Program-made: the position numbers and the translations under genes
Shown here: positions 31,901 through 43,407 of the stretch, piece by piece
Position numbering within the stretch: position 1 is the first letter of the stretch
How the letters are laid out: every line of letters starts with the position of its first letter
The notes under the pieces: model-generated
Databases searched by the model: none
The model's input: only the letters and a program-made list of their open reading frames with translations
What the model was told of the DNA's origin: nothing
Assembly: GCA_016630955.3 (NCBI GenBank)
Contig: CM049997.1
Coordinates: forward strand, 1,240,001-1,304,000
Direction of reading: 5' to 3'
Source of the DNA: Didymella arachidicola
Taxonomy: Eukaryota > Ascomycota > Dothideomycetes > Pleosporales > Didymellaceae
DNA: 64,000 nucleotides

Positions 31901-33893
31901 ATGGCGGCGCGCCCAAGTCACGTCTCTGAAGAGGGGATGGAGCGCAGAACGCAGGCGGTTCGAACATCTACTCTTTCCCAGCTCTCACGGCGACCGTCAG
32001 TTCGATCCTCAACCACAGCTCGCTCTGGTTCAGTATCACACAACATGCCTGAGCCCACGCTCGGCTGCCAAATCGCTCCCAACTATGACCGCGAGCAGTG
32101 GCCATACAATAGCGACAGCGACTCTACTGACACTGAGAGCGAGGCTGAGAGCCCGGTCGAACAAGGAGCACTTAACGATGTACTAGCTATCGAAAAGGCA
32201 GAGACACAACACTCACGTGGCATCACCCCAGCTCTATCTAACATGAACACTCAAAGATCAAGGCGCAAGAGCGATCTCGGCCCGCAACCTCCAGTTGGCT
32301 TTTGGCATTGGCAAATGGTAAGCTATGCGCAGCTCTAAAGAACGTCAGGCTGACCTGTCAGGCCGGTGTGCGACTTCATGTGCTCAAGCTCTGGCTCCGA
32401 ACGAGTAGGTTCATCCCACGAAGCTCGGGGTAGCCAGGATTAACCATCATCCAGACCTCATCTTGGCAGTCGCAATCATGGCTTTCCTGTGCCTTTTCTG
32501 GGGTGCTCTGTTTAAGCAGAACGACAATGCAAAGAACCTTACCATCCTTGTGGTTGACTTCGACGGTCAGATAGCGCCATACACAAGCACGACTCCATTC
32601 GTTGGCCCCTTTGTCGTCGAGGCGACTGAAAACATGACAAAGGCTGGCGGCATTGTGCCTACCTACCTCTTCAAGTCTCCAGAGGACTTCAACAACGATC
32701 CACTTAAAGTCCGTGACGCCGTGTACGACATGCAGGTCTGGGCTGCTGTGGTCATCAACGCCAACGCTACTGCTCTCCTGGACTCTGCTATCAGGCAGGG
32801 TAACTCTAGCTACAATCCCGCCGGAGCCTGTCAAATCATCTACAACACAGCTCGCGATCAGACTGTAGCATCATCGTACATCGTGCCAAGCCTGACTGCA
32901 CTACAGAGACGCGTCGTCTCCACTTTCGGTGCCTCATGGATCCTCCATCTTCAGGATGACTTACAGACCCTGCACATCACTGACGCACCTCAAGCATTGT
33001 CCCCGGGCATCGAGTTCACGACCTACGATCTGCGTCCGTTCGGGCCCCCAATCGCCACGCCAGCAGTCAGCATTGGCCTAATCTACTTGATCATCATCTC
33101 CTTTTTCAGCTTCACCTTTTTCTTACCGATACATATGAAGTACCTATCCCCGAAAGGCCATCCGCCGCTACTGTTTCACCACCTCATCGCCTGGCGCTAC
33201 ATCGCCACTGTCATGAGCTACTTCTTCCTCTCTCTGGTCTACAGCTTCGTCAGCCTCGCGTTTTTAATGCCCATGTCCAACCAACCGGCTAGTCATGTGT
33301 GGCCCGCTAAGAATGCCAACGCATACGGACGGGGGACATTTGTCGTGTACTGGATGGGCAATTGGGTCGGGATGATTGCGTTCGGCCTGGCGAGTGAGAA
33401 CATGGCTATGGTTCTTGGAACGCCTTGGACTGCCCTCTGGCTTATCTTCTGGGTCATCAGCAACGTTGCGACCGGCTTCTACGCGCTCGATCTCGCGCCT
33501 AGCTTCTACAAATGGGGCTATGCGTGGCCAATGCACAACAGTAAGTTCTCAGACTTCTTTTCTCTTTTTGCAAGTCAAGTCGCTGACAACATTTCAGTCG
33601 TCGAGCTCACCCGTTCAACGCTTTTCGATCTTCAGCAATCCCACGTTGGGCGCAATTTCGGCATCCTGTTTGCTTGGGTTGCCATCGATACGATCCTTTT
33701 CCCAGTTTGCTGCTACTTCATGCGCTGGAATACCGCAAGAGTCAAACGCAATGCTGCAAAGGCTGAGGCAGATTGGCACGCGAAGATGGATAAGGAGAGG
33801 GAGGAGCCAAGTCTTATGGCGAGGGTCACCACGTTGGGCAGTCGCAAAGATGGTGGTGCAGGACGAGACGCAGAGCGTGGAGTTGTCGCTTGA
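31901..33893 (+). CDS. SNG1-like membrane protein (DUF3533)
   Basis: Four exons, 31901-32317, 32362-32404, 32455-33540 and 33598-33893, give 613 residues; all three introns have good signals (GTAAGC, GTAGGT, GTAAGT; TCAG/CCAG). The N-terminal 140 residues are Ser-rich, disordered and cytosolic. TM1 (LILAVAIMAFLCLFWGAL) is followed by a roughly 200-residue extracytoplasmic domain beginning LTILVVDFDGQIAPY and then five C-terminal helices (AVSIGLIYLIIISFFSFTFF onward). This is the architecture of yeast Sng1 (nitrosoguanidine resistance) and fungal DUF3533 proteins, which act at the plasma membrane in drug tolerance and lipid asymmetry. A Zn2Cys6 gene follows on the same strand 0.4 kb downstream. 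Confidence 0.88.
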
Positions 33894-34312
33894 GATGTGT
33901 TATCGACTCCAGCTTGCTCACTCAAGGCACCTACCAAGTTTTTCGCCGCAGATTTGGTGACGCGTTCTTTGTCGAAAGCCACAATCTATTATACACTTAT
34001 GTTGAAGGACTGAGTTCTCTCAACCAAATAAGTTCCAAGCGCGAAAAGCTGTCACCGTGTAGCCATTACAGCTGAGATTTGCTCCATAGGTTTTACGGAA
34101 CCTAAGAACGTTTGTACGTCCCGGGCCATCTTGAGTTCGTGACCTGGGACATGCTCAAATATGATACACCACGTGCCTCGGCTCGGAAGAAAAGCCCTCG
34201 GCACCTCTTGCCGTCATCTTCGACGACCAAACACTCCACTCATCAGCACCAATGACGGCCCAGAGATGCTCCACATCTATGCAATACCCAGTGTGGTCGC
34301 GCGTGGCGAGCA
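33894..34312. other. Intergenic spacer
   Basis: About 420 nt between the SNG1-like gene and the Zn2Cys6 gene on the same strand: 3' UTR then promoter. Nothing else seen. Confidence 0.45.
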
Positions 34313-35902
34313 ATGAGACTCCCAACGTCCTGCCGAGAGTGCAGGGTCGGCAAACGCAAGTGTACTCCTGATCCAGCCGGCAAGCAGCTTCGATGCCTCG
34401 TGTGCAAGTCACGGAGGATTCACTGTTCGAACACTGCCGTCCCACAGCCACCTCTTGCATCTCAAGTGGGAGGTTCAGCTGGTCACCCCAATTCTTTGAC
34501 AACTTCAGCGAACACTATTCAGCAAGCAACCACTGGACCCTCTAGCCAGGAGTTTGAGTTCATCGACCTGTACTTTCGGTACATACACGACCGGCCGCAC
34601 AGTCTCTTCCACGAAAAGTCAATATGGGAAGCCCTGCGCCGCGGGTCCCTACCTGAACATCTTTGGAGAGCCATGTGCGTCCTGGGCTGCCGCCTTGCAC
34701 CACATCAGGGCAAGCGCGACCTTGCACCGGGCTTCGCGGACCAATCAAGAGCACTGCTCGACCAGCAGCTTAAGCATTTGTCAATCGAGAACGTGCAAAC
34801 ATGTGTCTTGTTGGGCAATTGGTATACTGCTGTACAAAATGCCGACTTACAGTTGACATATTTTGGTAAGACTGGCGTCCTTGTGCAATTCACTTGTTAA
34901 CTATGGATAGGTATTGGTAATCGCATCGCGCTTCTTATGAAGATCCAAGAACCAGATCCAAACGATCCGTTCATCTTACAAGAGATCAAGATACGCACAT
35001 GGTGGTCTTTGGTCATATCAGACAATTGGAGTCCCTCGAGCCTTGGTCTGCCGCGTATGTTACGTGCTGACTCAACTAACAAGTTGCCGATGGACGAAGT
35101 GCTGTTTCAGGAAATAAGCGCTGACGATGTAATTCAGCCAATCGATCGGGAAAACGGTTTATGGGCATATCATGCATCCCTGGCCAGCATTTTCGCGCTC
35201 ATACAGGACATCAATTTCATCTTAGTGGCGAACGACATTGATGGATCCATGACTGGCCACGTCGATATGGTCGCGCAGCGTTTGCTGGATTGGCACGATA
35301 CAATCCCCTCATCCATGCTCATGAACGACGCCAACCTCAACACGTACAGAACGAAAGGCCACGGCGGCAGTCTTGTCGCATTGTACTTCGGCTATCACTA
35401 TTACTCCATAATTCTTTATTTCCAGTTCCTGAACCCAAGTCACCAAGAAATCAACAAGGCCGCGATATATGCCAACAGAGCCAAGCACCACGCCCTAGCA
35501 TTCAGTCGTCTGCTGCACACTGCGCGAAGCCAGAAGGACTGCCACGTCGTCTACCTAGTCGTCGCGCATCTGACGGTCGTATCCTCATCCGTATTGCTTC
35601 ACTCGCTGCTCTTTGGGGACGTCGCAGAAGTCGAGGAAGCCCGCAAGCTACTGACGCTTAACTTCGAGGCTCTCGAAGAGCTAACGACCTATTGGCCTTC
35701 CGTAGAGCCCATAAAGGACCGCTTGCTAGTGTTTCAGAACCGCTGTCTGCGCGAGCCGGCTGCTGATGCGTATGTGCTGAACAAATGGACGGTGCGGTTC
35801 TTGTTGGAGCATGCGCTGCCTTTCAAAGAGACATTTGTGGATGGCAAGGAAGACTGGGCGGATCTCGGTTTCCCGTCTATAATGCCGGGGATGGCAGCTT
35901 GA
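34313..35902 (+). CDS. Zn2Cys6 fungal transcription factor
   Basis: Two exons, 34313-34865 and 34911-35902, joined across a 45-nt intron (GTAAGA donor, TTAACT branch, GATAG acceptor), give 514 residues. The binuclear zinc cluster sits at the very N-terminus with the canonical spacing C-x2-C-x6-C-x10-C-x2-C-x6-C (Cys 7, 10, 17, 28, 31, 38), including CRECRVGKRKC. A basic linker follows and then a fungal-specific middle homology region (LYFRYIHDRPHSLFHEKS, LGNWYTAVQNADLQLTYFGI, RTWWSLVISDNWSPSSLGLP), which typically regulates activity. It binds DNA in the nucleus; target genes are unknown. The neighbouring SNG1-like transporter is a possible target by position only. Confidence 0.9.
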
Positions 35903-36113
35903 TGGGAGATGCATTCTATCTGATTGTATACGTTCATCTGCACATTGACGGTACACAGCGCTTGTGCGTGCAGATCCACACCACACCCTAGACAACTTGG
36001 CCAGGGCTCTCTCCATACGCTGGACACATCACTAACCCGCAGAATCCCTTGTCATCGATAATACATCATGTATACTTTGGACAATAGTCTTCATCTGAAA
36101 AGGTCTATATTGG

Positions 36114-37040
36114 TTAGGGAGTCTTGGGATCCGCCAAAGTCAGCGTTCGCATCGAATCAAAGTCAAAAACGGCTGACAGCGGAGTCCCGTTCAAGAAATC
36201 ACTCACTCGATCAAGTGCGTGCTGGTCAACAGTGTGCTCGCCATCGTTCTCAGCCATCGACTGCCATGCGTCGCTTCGCTGCCTCTCGGATGGCGCCTTC
36301 GAGTGTGGACGAAGCGGTGTGAAAGAAGACTGCCGTGGCGTAGGCTCGTCGTCGGAATCATCGGCCTCTTCGATCACACCATAGGAAGACATGATCGTAT
36401 GGCGTCGCTCCAGAGGCTGTTGGCGCTCGTCGCCAGTGTTTGGCTTATGCGTGGCTTCTGCTGTGAGCTGACGCTCAGGCTGGAGCGCATGCATAGTCAT
36501 CGTCGACGGCTTACGCGCGGTGGGTGTATACGGGCCATCGTCTTCTGGCACAAGACGTTGAGCGAACGATGGGGTGCAGTCAGAGCCATCGAAGCGTGAG
36601 GGCTCATTGAGGCGTCGATGCTCTTCAGCTGTCGCCCAAGTTCCAGCGCGGGTAAGAACTTCTGGGCGTTCAATGGCTCGAAAGTCCGGGGACGATGCAG
36701 TGCGTGGGGTAAGGTCGAACTCAGTGCGAAAGCTCTGCGCAGAGCCAGAATGAGGCGTACGATTGCCGCGCACCGCTCCACGTCGCTTGAGGGGGCAGTG
36801 CTGGACCAGGGTCAAATACTCTGGTTGTCGCCGGAAGGGTGAGTGCAGCTTCGGAATATCCTACACGGACTGGCCGATCGAGTGCGACTCCGCGACCTCT
36901 CGTGAGGGAGGCCCATGCAGATGAGCATCAATGGATTGGTTAGCCTTGAACTCCGAAACAGAGTCAGTACGCGGCGCTGCAGTATTGTCAGCTTGTGCTC
37001 GGCGGTGGCTCAGAGCCTCCCACTTGACCTGAGGCGGCTT
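36114..37040 (-). pseudogene. In-frame extension of the zinc-ribbon gene, disordered protein
   Basis: The frame of the double-zinc-ribbon gene continues beyond its TAG (37041-37043) for 59 open codons, meets a second TAG at 36861-36863 and then runs open for 249 codons to the stop at 36114. The downstream part alone contains a 233-codon ORF starting at 36815. The encoded residues are polar and disordered (HSGSAQSFRTEFDLTPRTA, TIMSSYGVIEEADDSDDE), ending in a Phe/Asp segment. It could be (a) the decayed C-terminal half of a once 533-residue protein, (b) a separate hypothetical gene, possibly with an exon starting after GTGTAG, or (c) reached by readthrough. Sequence alone does not decide. Confidence 0.5.
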
Positions 37041-37715
37041 CTAATCAGCCTGTTCTTGATCGAAAGCGTACTTCTGCATCAAGCCCCGTTCAATCCAACG
37101 ATTCTTGAGATCATTCAGAGCCTTTGCCGGATCCAAGCGATACGGAGTCGGATCGCAGATGACGAACTTGAGCCAATCCGACTTGGCCGACGTCCCACAC
37201 GAGCACAGCTCAGAGTGCGAGTGTGAGGCCACAGGTACCCAGCAGAAACGCTCACCGTGATGGTCTGGATTTCGCATCTGCGCCAGGCGCGACAGCCCAC
37301 AGTTTGGGCAGACCTGGAAGAAGTCCTTGAAGAGCTTACGCTGCTTGGCCACGTCCATGTCTACGAGTGCCGCTTGCTCTGCCGCCTTCAAAGGCGTGAT
37401 GATGGAGGTGGTAAAGCAGCTCTTGCACAGGACGTGTTGGCACCTACCACACTTTAGTTCAAGAAAGGGGTACTCGCCATCATGGTACTTCAGCGTATTA
37501 TCGTGTCCACAGCAGCACACGAAGATGCCATGCCCATGAGAGATGGCAATAGCATGCGCGGTCTCGAAGTCCGCAGCGCCAACGCTGAGGAAGCCCGAGT
37601 CTCGGCGACCCGAAGGTTGCGCATTGTCGAGCAGGACTTGGAGTTGTTCGGGCGTGGGGGGCGGGATCTTCTCCTCGGGAATCTTCTTTGACGGTGTGAA
37701 AGGAAACAACCCCAT
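37041..37715 (-). CDS. Probable double zinc ribbon protein
   Basis: Intronless, 224 residues. After a Pro-rich N-terminus come two zinc-ribbon units: FVCCCGHDNTLKYHDGEYPF with LKCGRCQHVLCKSC, and VCPNCGLSRL with LCSCGTSAKSDWLKFVIC. A paralogue with the same Cys/His order (WYCCAGHENTLVHF, HKICQRCH, VCPRCALSYRA, CRCGHAFGSNWPQFLV) lies at 60.2 kb. Families like this are expanded in Dothideomycetes and have no known function; zinc binding and a macromolecular interaction role are inferred. The frame continues past the TAG stop into the disordered extension at 36114-37040, so the true protein may once have been longer. Confidence 0.78.
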   Translation of the reverse strand: MGLFPFTPSKKIPEEKIPPPTPEQLQVLLDNAQPSGRRDSGFLSVGAADFETAHAIAISHGHGIFVCCCGHDNTLKYHDGEYPFLELKCGRCQHVLCKSCFTTSIITPLKAAEQAALVDMDVAKQRKLFKDFFQVCPNCGLSRLAQMRNPDHHGERFCWVPVASHSHSELCSCGTSAKSDWLKFVICDPTPYRLDPAKALNDLKNRWIERGLMQKYAFDQEQAD

Positions 37716-40700
37716 TGTTGGTAAAGGTGTTGGTCTGGCGGTAGGTTGGTTGTGTGGTTGTGTGAGGTGATCGAGCTGGATACTGAGGTTCTGTATGGTA
37801 CGAATCGGGCGATGCTAAATTGGATCGGACGGTTCGGTGAAAGCCATGTCGAAGTCTACATCAATCAGGGAGTATGTCTTGTGTTGAGAATGCAGAATAC
37901 TACCTATTGCGCGTCAACAGTGTCAGGAGCTGCACTCTGAGGGCCGATCACGGTCATGAATGCGTCGATATGTACTGCTCGTTTACAATGTCAAGACAGT
38001 CAAGTGAAGCCTAGCAAAGATCATAAGACACACAACCGTGGTGTTCCTGATGTACACTTGTTAAGTTGTATGTATATCTAGAAATTTCAACAGTGAGGCG
38101 TGGTGAGCAAATTTGAGCTTGCACGATGCCAACAATCTATCCGCTGATAAGCTAGCGAGGCTCTATTCGGGCGAACCATGAGATTGTCCATCGAGACGAA
38201 TTCAGACGTACCACCATCGATTGCTCGATGAGTAGAAAATTAGCTGTTTATGTGACGACCGTCCGGCAGCAGGTGATGCACGACAGAACAGTACATTGCT
38301 GGACATTGCAAGCCACTGCGTGATCGGCGACATGTGAGCGAGTATGTGATGTGCAGAGTGGCGACGGGCTGAGCAATGCTCGCATTCAGCGAATGGTGTT
38401 ACCTCGCTGTTGATCTTTCGACATCGAAGGACCTGACCACCGCCATGTCTGGAGATGTCGCCACGCGGTAAGCCCGTCGGCTGTCATATTCTAAGGGTGT
38501 ATCATTGCATTCGCGAATCCGTTTGACGTAAAGATCCTTATCCCAGGTGGATAGATGGCTGGGTGCAACGACTTCACCAAATGGCGGTCAGTACTACGAT
38601 AATCGGGGGCGTCCTGACAGATCAGTGCATTGCTTGCTGATGGCAGAGAATCCCTGTACTGCTGCTGTACGACATTGCACAGCACAAACCAGGTCGTTTA
38701 CAGCTATTGCCGCATATCCATGATCAGCAGCTGCGAGATCGTAGTGCGCTGGCATCGACGCTTGCATCTGCGCGCTCCTGCGGGAGTTGCACTGGGACCC
38801 GGTTGCTGGGCGAGGCAAGGAGAACGGAGTCTTCGCAATGACCTTGCGCAGGGTTGTGGTGGCCAAGGGAGGACGAGTACCGAATGGTCAGGTCGTGGTG
38901 AGGTCTGATCAGGTAGGATAAGGCCACGCGAGCGCACGTGCGAGGCCCAGTGCCGAGTGTACGGGTCGCGGCCTGTAATATAGTGGTCTCTTACGAACAT
39001 CCTGTCGAGGGAGCGTGATACCGTGTCGCATTCTCACGTCACGGTGCACGGTAGGAGTGGTACTTGTGAGGGGTAGGGAGACATTGATAATGTCTCAGTA
39101 GCGCTTGCTGGTTGTCGGTGGCGTATTCTGCCGAGACAACGTGTGTTGGTCCAAGGGTTGTCAACTTGTCGTTCTGTGTTGACAGCGACATCGCAATGCT
39201 GCAGCGCCAGACAGGAAGACCAAGACCTGCATGTTATCGATAACGGCACCGCGTACAAAAGGCGGGAAGGCAGAAGCAAAAAGGCAGCTGTGAATGCATT
39301 GTTCGGACCGTCTTACGGCCTCAGGGCACTCGCCAATTGTTCTCGATTGGGACTCGCCTGCGCCAGAAATGCCTCACGCACGCAGAAACGTTAGATGGCC
39401 TCGCTTGCAGTTGCAGAAGTGCAGGGAGTGGTGGCGTGCATCAGCTTAGCCGGGACAGGAAGGCACGAGCGCAAGGCATGATCCTAAGTCCTGGACCTGC
39501 ATTCATCCCGCGCAGCTGCTTGTGACAAAAGTTTCGAAGGGATTTGGAAGACTCGGTGATGGCGACCACTTTGTACAAATACAAGGGACGGTCATTGCTG
39601 AGACAGAGTTATGTACCTCGCCAGTTCAGGAGTCGTACAAGGCGGTCGCAGACGCATTTGGGCGCTGCTGATGCAGTCGAGGACGCAGAGCGTCACACAG
39701 CTCTGGTGCCATGCTGCCCAGGAGAGGAATTTCGTGGCTGACGGATTGCGGCACGAGAAATGATCTTTCTGCCCTTCACGTCTGGTGTTGGAATTGTCAG
39801 ATTTGTACCTGCATGATACCGTTGGAGGGTGCCTGAACAGCCGCTGGATTGGCATTAAGTTGGCAGCTGCCAATACATCTCGTCTGACGCGCTGTTCACG
39901 CGTTCGTGGTGTCGATACGTTGGAGAGATTGCGGTGTGAGCTGACCGCAGACGACCGTTAATGCGTTCATTACGCGGCGTCACACTTGGTAGACGGGACC
40001 TGCTGGGATGGGTCTGATTGTGTCTTTGGCAATGGGTATTAAAAGTCGTATTCAGGGAGCAGCCGCCGGCTTCCGGGGGCCCTCTGCCAATAGTTCGCAA
40101 AGGGCGAGCGTTGGGTTGTGATATGTCACTCAGGACTCGAGGCACGACGCCAGATGCAAGGCCACGGTGATGGCATGACAGTCTGCTCTCGCTATCAAGA
40201 TATGCATGAAGCGAGAGTCGGCGTCGTCGTGAATCATGGACCGAGCATCATGATGAAGCGTGGGTCTTGCGAGCACATGCCGCATCCATTGCTCGGTTGA
40301 TACGGTTGATAACAAAGGCAGGCGCGCACGGGCTGGCGCTGTCGAGGACGGCAGGCGCCACCAGGTCGCCGAGGCAGCCACGACAGAGGGCGGCGATGGG
40401 CGAGCCACGCGTGAACGACGCCAGTCCGCAGGCAATCTGCGGGTGACAGTTGACGTTCCATGGTTCGCTGTCGGCGCACGCTGCGCGACGCTCGTTGCTG
40501 AGGATGGAGACACCCATGGCCGTGGCACCGAGCACTCGATGCCTACAAGACATTGGCCAACCGTCGCCATCGACCTTGCGCCTCCGTGCACCCGCTGGGG
40601 GAGGGGGGGGATCAGCGCCCTCGTGGCAGACGGGACACAGCAAGCGTCACAGGCCCATCCACTCCCCTTTCGCAGGCATGTCTCCACGGCGCAGCGTCTG

Positions 40701-41061
40701 CTGCTGCCGTTGCATCGCCGGCCAGTGACATGCAGCCCTGAGATAACAGCAGGACGCAGCCCAAAGTGCCAGGCCTAGGGGAATCAGCCCGCCGCTCTAA
40801 CCCAAAGGCTCTCCCCATCCCGGCCCCTAAGAGATCACTTACCGTCTGCCCGGACCCTGGTCACTTCACCCCGGTCATTTCACCGGCCGCGAACTGTGTG
40901 AAATAAGCCTGGGCCCTGCCATCTGGCGTCAGCACCACAGACGACTTGATCTCCCAGGGCCCTTTTTCCACGAGAACGAGCAGGAGGCCCACGCTGCACT
41001 GCAGCACCACCACCAGAGCCCGCAGCGCCTGCTGCACTCGACACTTGTTGTCACTGCCGCC
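37716..41061. other. 3.3 kb region without a supported gene
   Basis: The largest gene-free stretch. ORFs on both strands at 38.5-39.0 and 40.1-40.8 kb overlap each other and have Arg/Ser/Cys-rich chance-like composition. The GC-rich part near 40.3-41.0 kb is probably the promoter and leader of the amino-acid permease. No transposon ends or tandem repeats were noticed. Confidence 0.45.
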
Positions 41062-42900
41062 ATGGTCGTCGACGACGATATGTACGGCACCGAGAAGAGC
41101 TTCGGCAGAGGATCGCAAAACTCGGACTACTATGGCGAGAGCTCGGTGCATCGCGACGGCATAGCCATGAGGGTGCTGGAGAGCTTCAAGAGGGACCCCA
41201 ACTCGACCATGCTGCCAAAGGGAGGCTCAGGCGCCGACGGGACCGTGTACGATGTCGAACAGGCGGCGGCGAACACGGCAAACTCACCACTCGCGCGGCG
41301 CCTCAAAGGCCGTCACCTGCAGATGATTGCAATTGGAGGCTCAATAGGTAGGCTGCTTGACTGCAAGTCACGATGCACTATTAAACTTCTGTCAGGTACG
41401 GGTCTCTTTGTCGGTTCCGGGCAAGCGCTGGCCAATGGTGGGCCGGCAGCACTAGTGATAGCGTACTGCCTAGTTGGCATCATGCTGTACTGCACCGTCC
41501 ACGCCCTGGGTGAGATGGCAGTGCTGTTCCCTGTGGCTGGTTCCTTCTCGGCCTACTCGACTCGCTTCATCGATCCAGCATGGGGGTTTGCCATGGGGTG
41601 GAATTACGCCCTGCAATGGCTCGTTGTGCTGCCACTCGAGATCGTTGCTGCAACATTTACCATCGAGTACTGGACCAAGGACAAACACATCGTCGACAAC
41701 AATGTCTACGTCACCATATTCCTCGTCCTCATCGTCGTAATCAATCTGTTTGGTGTCAAGGGGTACGGAGAAGCGGAGTTTGTCTTTGCCATCATCAAGA
41801 TCACGGCCGTGATTGGGTTCATCATCCTCGGTATCATCATCAACATTGGTGGCGGGCCAGACGGGAGCTACATTGGCGGGAAATTCTGGCATGACCCAGG
41901 GCCGTTCAACAAACAAAACGGCTTCAAAGGCGTCTGCAGTGTCTTCGTAAACGCTGCTTTTGCCTTCTCCGGAACTGAGCTGGTCGGTCTCGCAGCTGCA
42001 GAAACCGCTAACCCCCGCAAGTCTTTACCCACTGCAGTCAAACAGGTCTTCTGGCGAATCTCCCTGTTCTACATCGTCTCGCTCACCATTGTTGGGCTGA
42101 TCGTGTCCCAAGACAACCCGAACCTTTTGCAAAACGAAAATGGTGTGAACGCGGTCGCATCGCCATTCGTCATTGCCATCCAGAACGCCGGAATCGAGGG
42201 TCTCCCCTCCGTGTTCAACGCAGTCATCATGATCGCCGTCCTCTCCGTCGGCAACTCCTCGATTTACGGCTCCTCGCGCACCCTCGCCGCGCTGGCCGAA
42301 CAGCATCAAGCGCCCAAGATCTTTGCATACATCGATCGTCAAGGCCGGCCCCTCGTCTCCATCGCTTTCGCGCTCGCCATCGGCCTCCTCGCCTACCTCG
42401 CCGGCACAGACGACAACCTCCGCGACGACATTTTCAACTGGCTCCTAGCCCTCTCCGCCCTCTCCGCTGTATTCACGTGGCTTTCCATCTGCCTAGCGCA
42501 TATCCGCTTCCGCAAGGGCTGGCGCGTGCAAGGCCACAGCCTGTCCGAACTCGCGTTCCGCTCGCAACCAGGACTCATCGGATCCTATGTCGGGCTCATC
42601 TTCAACCTGCTCGTACTCATCGCGCAGTTTTGGGTCGCATTTGCACCGCTCGGCGGGTACGGCGATCTGTCTACGAGCGTCAGGCTGCAGAAATTCTTCA
42701 GCGTGTACCTCGCGCTCCCAGTCACGGTTGCGTTTTACATTCCGTACAAGTTGTACTACCGCACGAGCGTGGTGCGCAGCCACAACATGGATCTGCACAC
42801 GGGCATCCGAGAGCTGAACATTGAGGCGCTGATCGAGGAAGAGCGCGAGGAGAGAAAGAAGTGGCCACGGTGGAAGAAAGTCTACAAGTTCTTGTGCTGA
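41062..42900 (+). CDS. Amino-acid permease (AAT/APC family, GAP1-like)
   Basis: Two exons, 41062-41347 and 41396-42900, give 596 residues. The 48-nt intron (GTAGGC donor, ATTAAAC branch, GTCAG acceptor) is a multiple of three and has no stop, so an unspliced reading appears as a 612-codon ORF. Removing it restores the family motif GGSIGTGLFVGSG at TM1. About 12 membrane helices follow (for example NGFKGVCSVFVNAAFAFSG and the GLAAAETANPRKSLP loop), with cytosolic tails typical of yeast/fungal amino-acid:H+ symporters of the plasma membrane. The start MVVDDDMYG is acidic and could carry ubiquitin-dependent turnover signals, as in this family. Substrate range cannot be told. Confidence 0.93.
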   Translation: MVVDDDMYGTEKSFGRGSQNSDYYGESSVHRDGIAMRVLESFKRDPNSTMLPKGGSGADGTVYDVEQAAANTANSPLARRLKGRHLQMIAIGGSIGRLLDCKSRCTIKLLSGTGLFVGSGQALANGGPAALVIAYCLVGIMLYCTVHALGEMAVLFPVAGSFSAYSTRFIDPAWGFAMGWNYALQWLVVLPLEIVAATFTIEYWTKDKHIVDNNVYVTIFLVLIVVINLFGVKGYGEAEFVFAIIKITAVIGFIILGIIINIGGGPDGSYIGGKFWHDPGPFNKQNGFKGVCSVFVNAAFAFSGTELVGLAAAETANPRKSLPTAVKQVFWRISLFYIVSLTIVGLIVSQDNPNLLQNENGVNAVASPFVIAIQNAGIEGLPSVFNAVIMIAVLSVGNSSIYGSSRTLAALAEQHQAPKIFAYIDRQGRPLVSIAFALAIGLLAYLAGTDDNLRDDIFNWLLALSALSAVFTWLSICLAHIRFRKGWRVQGHSLSELAFRSQPGLIGSYVGLIFNLLVLIAQFWVAFAPLGGYGDLSTSVRLQKFFSVYLALPVTVAFYIPYKLYYRTSVVRSHNMDLHTGIRELNIEALIEEEREERKKWPRWKKVYKFLC

Positions 42901-43312
42901 CGGGTGTGTCGCGCAGCGCTTTGGCGCAGTCTGTTCTTGCAGCGTTCTCGCATCGCATTTCGTTTTCGGGGCCCGAGTTGATACCAGGCGGCATGCTTTT
43001 GCATCGCGCAGCCTTTGCACGTTTTCTGTTGTACGCTATTACTAGAGCGAGGAAGGTGTAGATAGCGAGATCAGACGAGCACTACTGAAATGATAATGAA
43101 GTAGCTATCAACATTGATGGTCAATCGGTGTTACCCTTGTTCAATAAAGCCGGCCGTGCACCGATCCCAAAAGTTTTCTTTCCCGGCGGTTCCACTGTGC
43201 TGGAAGATTGGCGCTGCACGCAAGCTAACGCCCTCGTCCGCCGAGCCGCTGCGCAAAAAGCAACACCCATTCCCACTCTTCATGATCAAGGATCTGATTG
43301 CGTGATAACGGC
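42901..43312. other. Intergenic spacer
   Basis: About 400 nt between the permease stop and the tRNA terminator; it holds the permease 3' UTR. No gene seen. Confidence 0.45.
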
Positions 43313-43319
43313 AAAAAAA
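43313..43319 (-). terminator. RNA polymerase III terminator of tRNA-Gln
   Basis: A run of seven T on the minus strand lies 3 nt past the tRNA 3' end, the usual Pol III stop signal. Confidence 0.8.
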
Positions 43320-43322
43320 GAA

Positions 43323-43407
43323 AGGTCTTGCCCGGAATCGAACCGGGGTTGCCGGAAGACACTGAGACGATCAGAATCCGGAGTGATAACCGCTACACTA
43401 CAAAACC
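43323..43407 (-). tRNA. tRNA-Gln(CUG) with a 13-nt intron
   Basis: On the minus strand the acceptor arms GGTTTTG and CAAGACC pair over seven positions (one G-U) with discriminator T. The A box (TAGTGTAGCGG) and B box (GGTTCGATTCC) are present. The anticodon stem CCGGA/TCCGG encloses a TTCTGA loop with anticodon CTG. A 13-nt intron (43358-43370) sits one base 3' of the anticodon, the canonical place. The mature tRNA is 72 nt before CCA and decodes CAG. Confidence 0.92.

Noticed and set aside
40118..40818. Overlapping 172- and 185-codon ORFs on opposite strands
   Set aside because: The two mirror each other, are rich in Arg/Ala/Ser/Pro and have no domain; they most likely reflect GC-rich promoter DNA of the permease.
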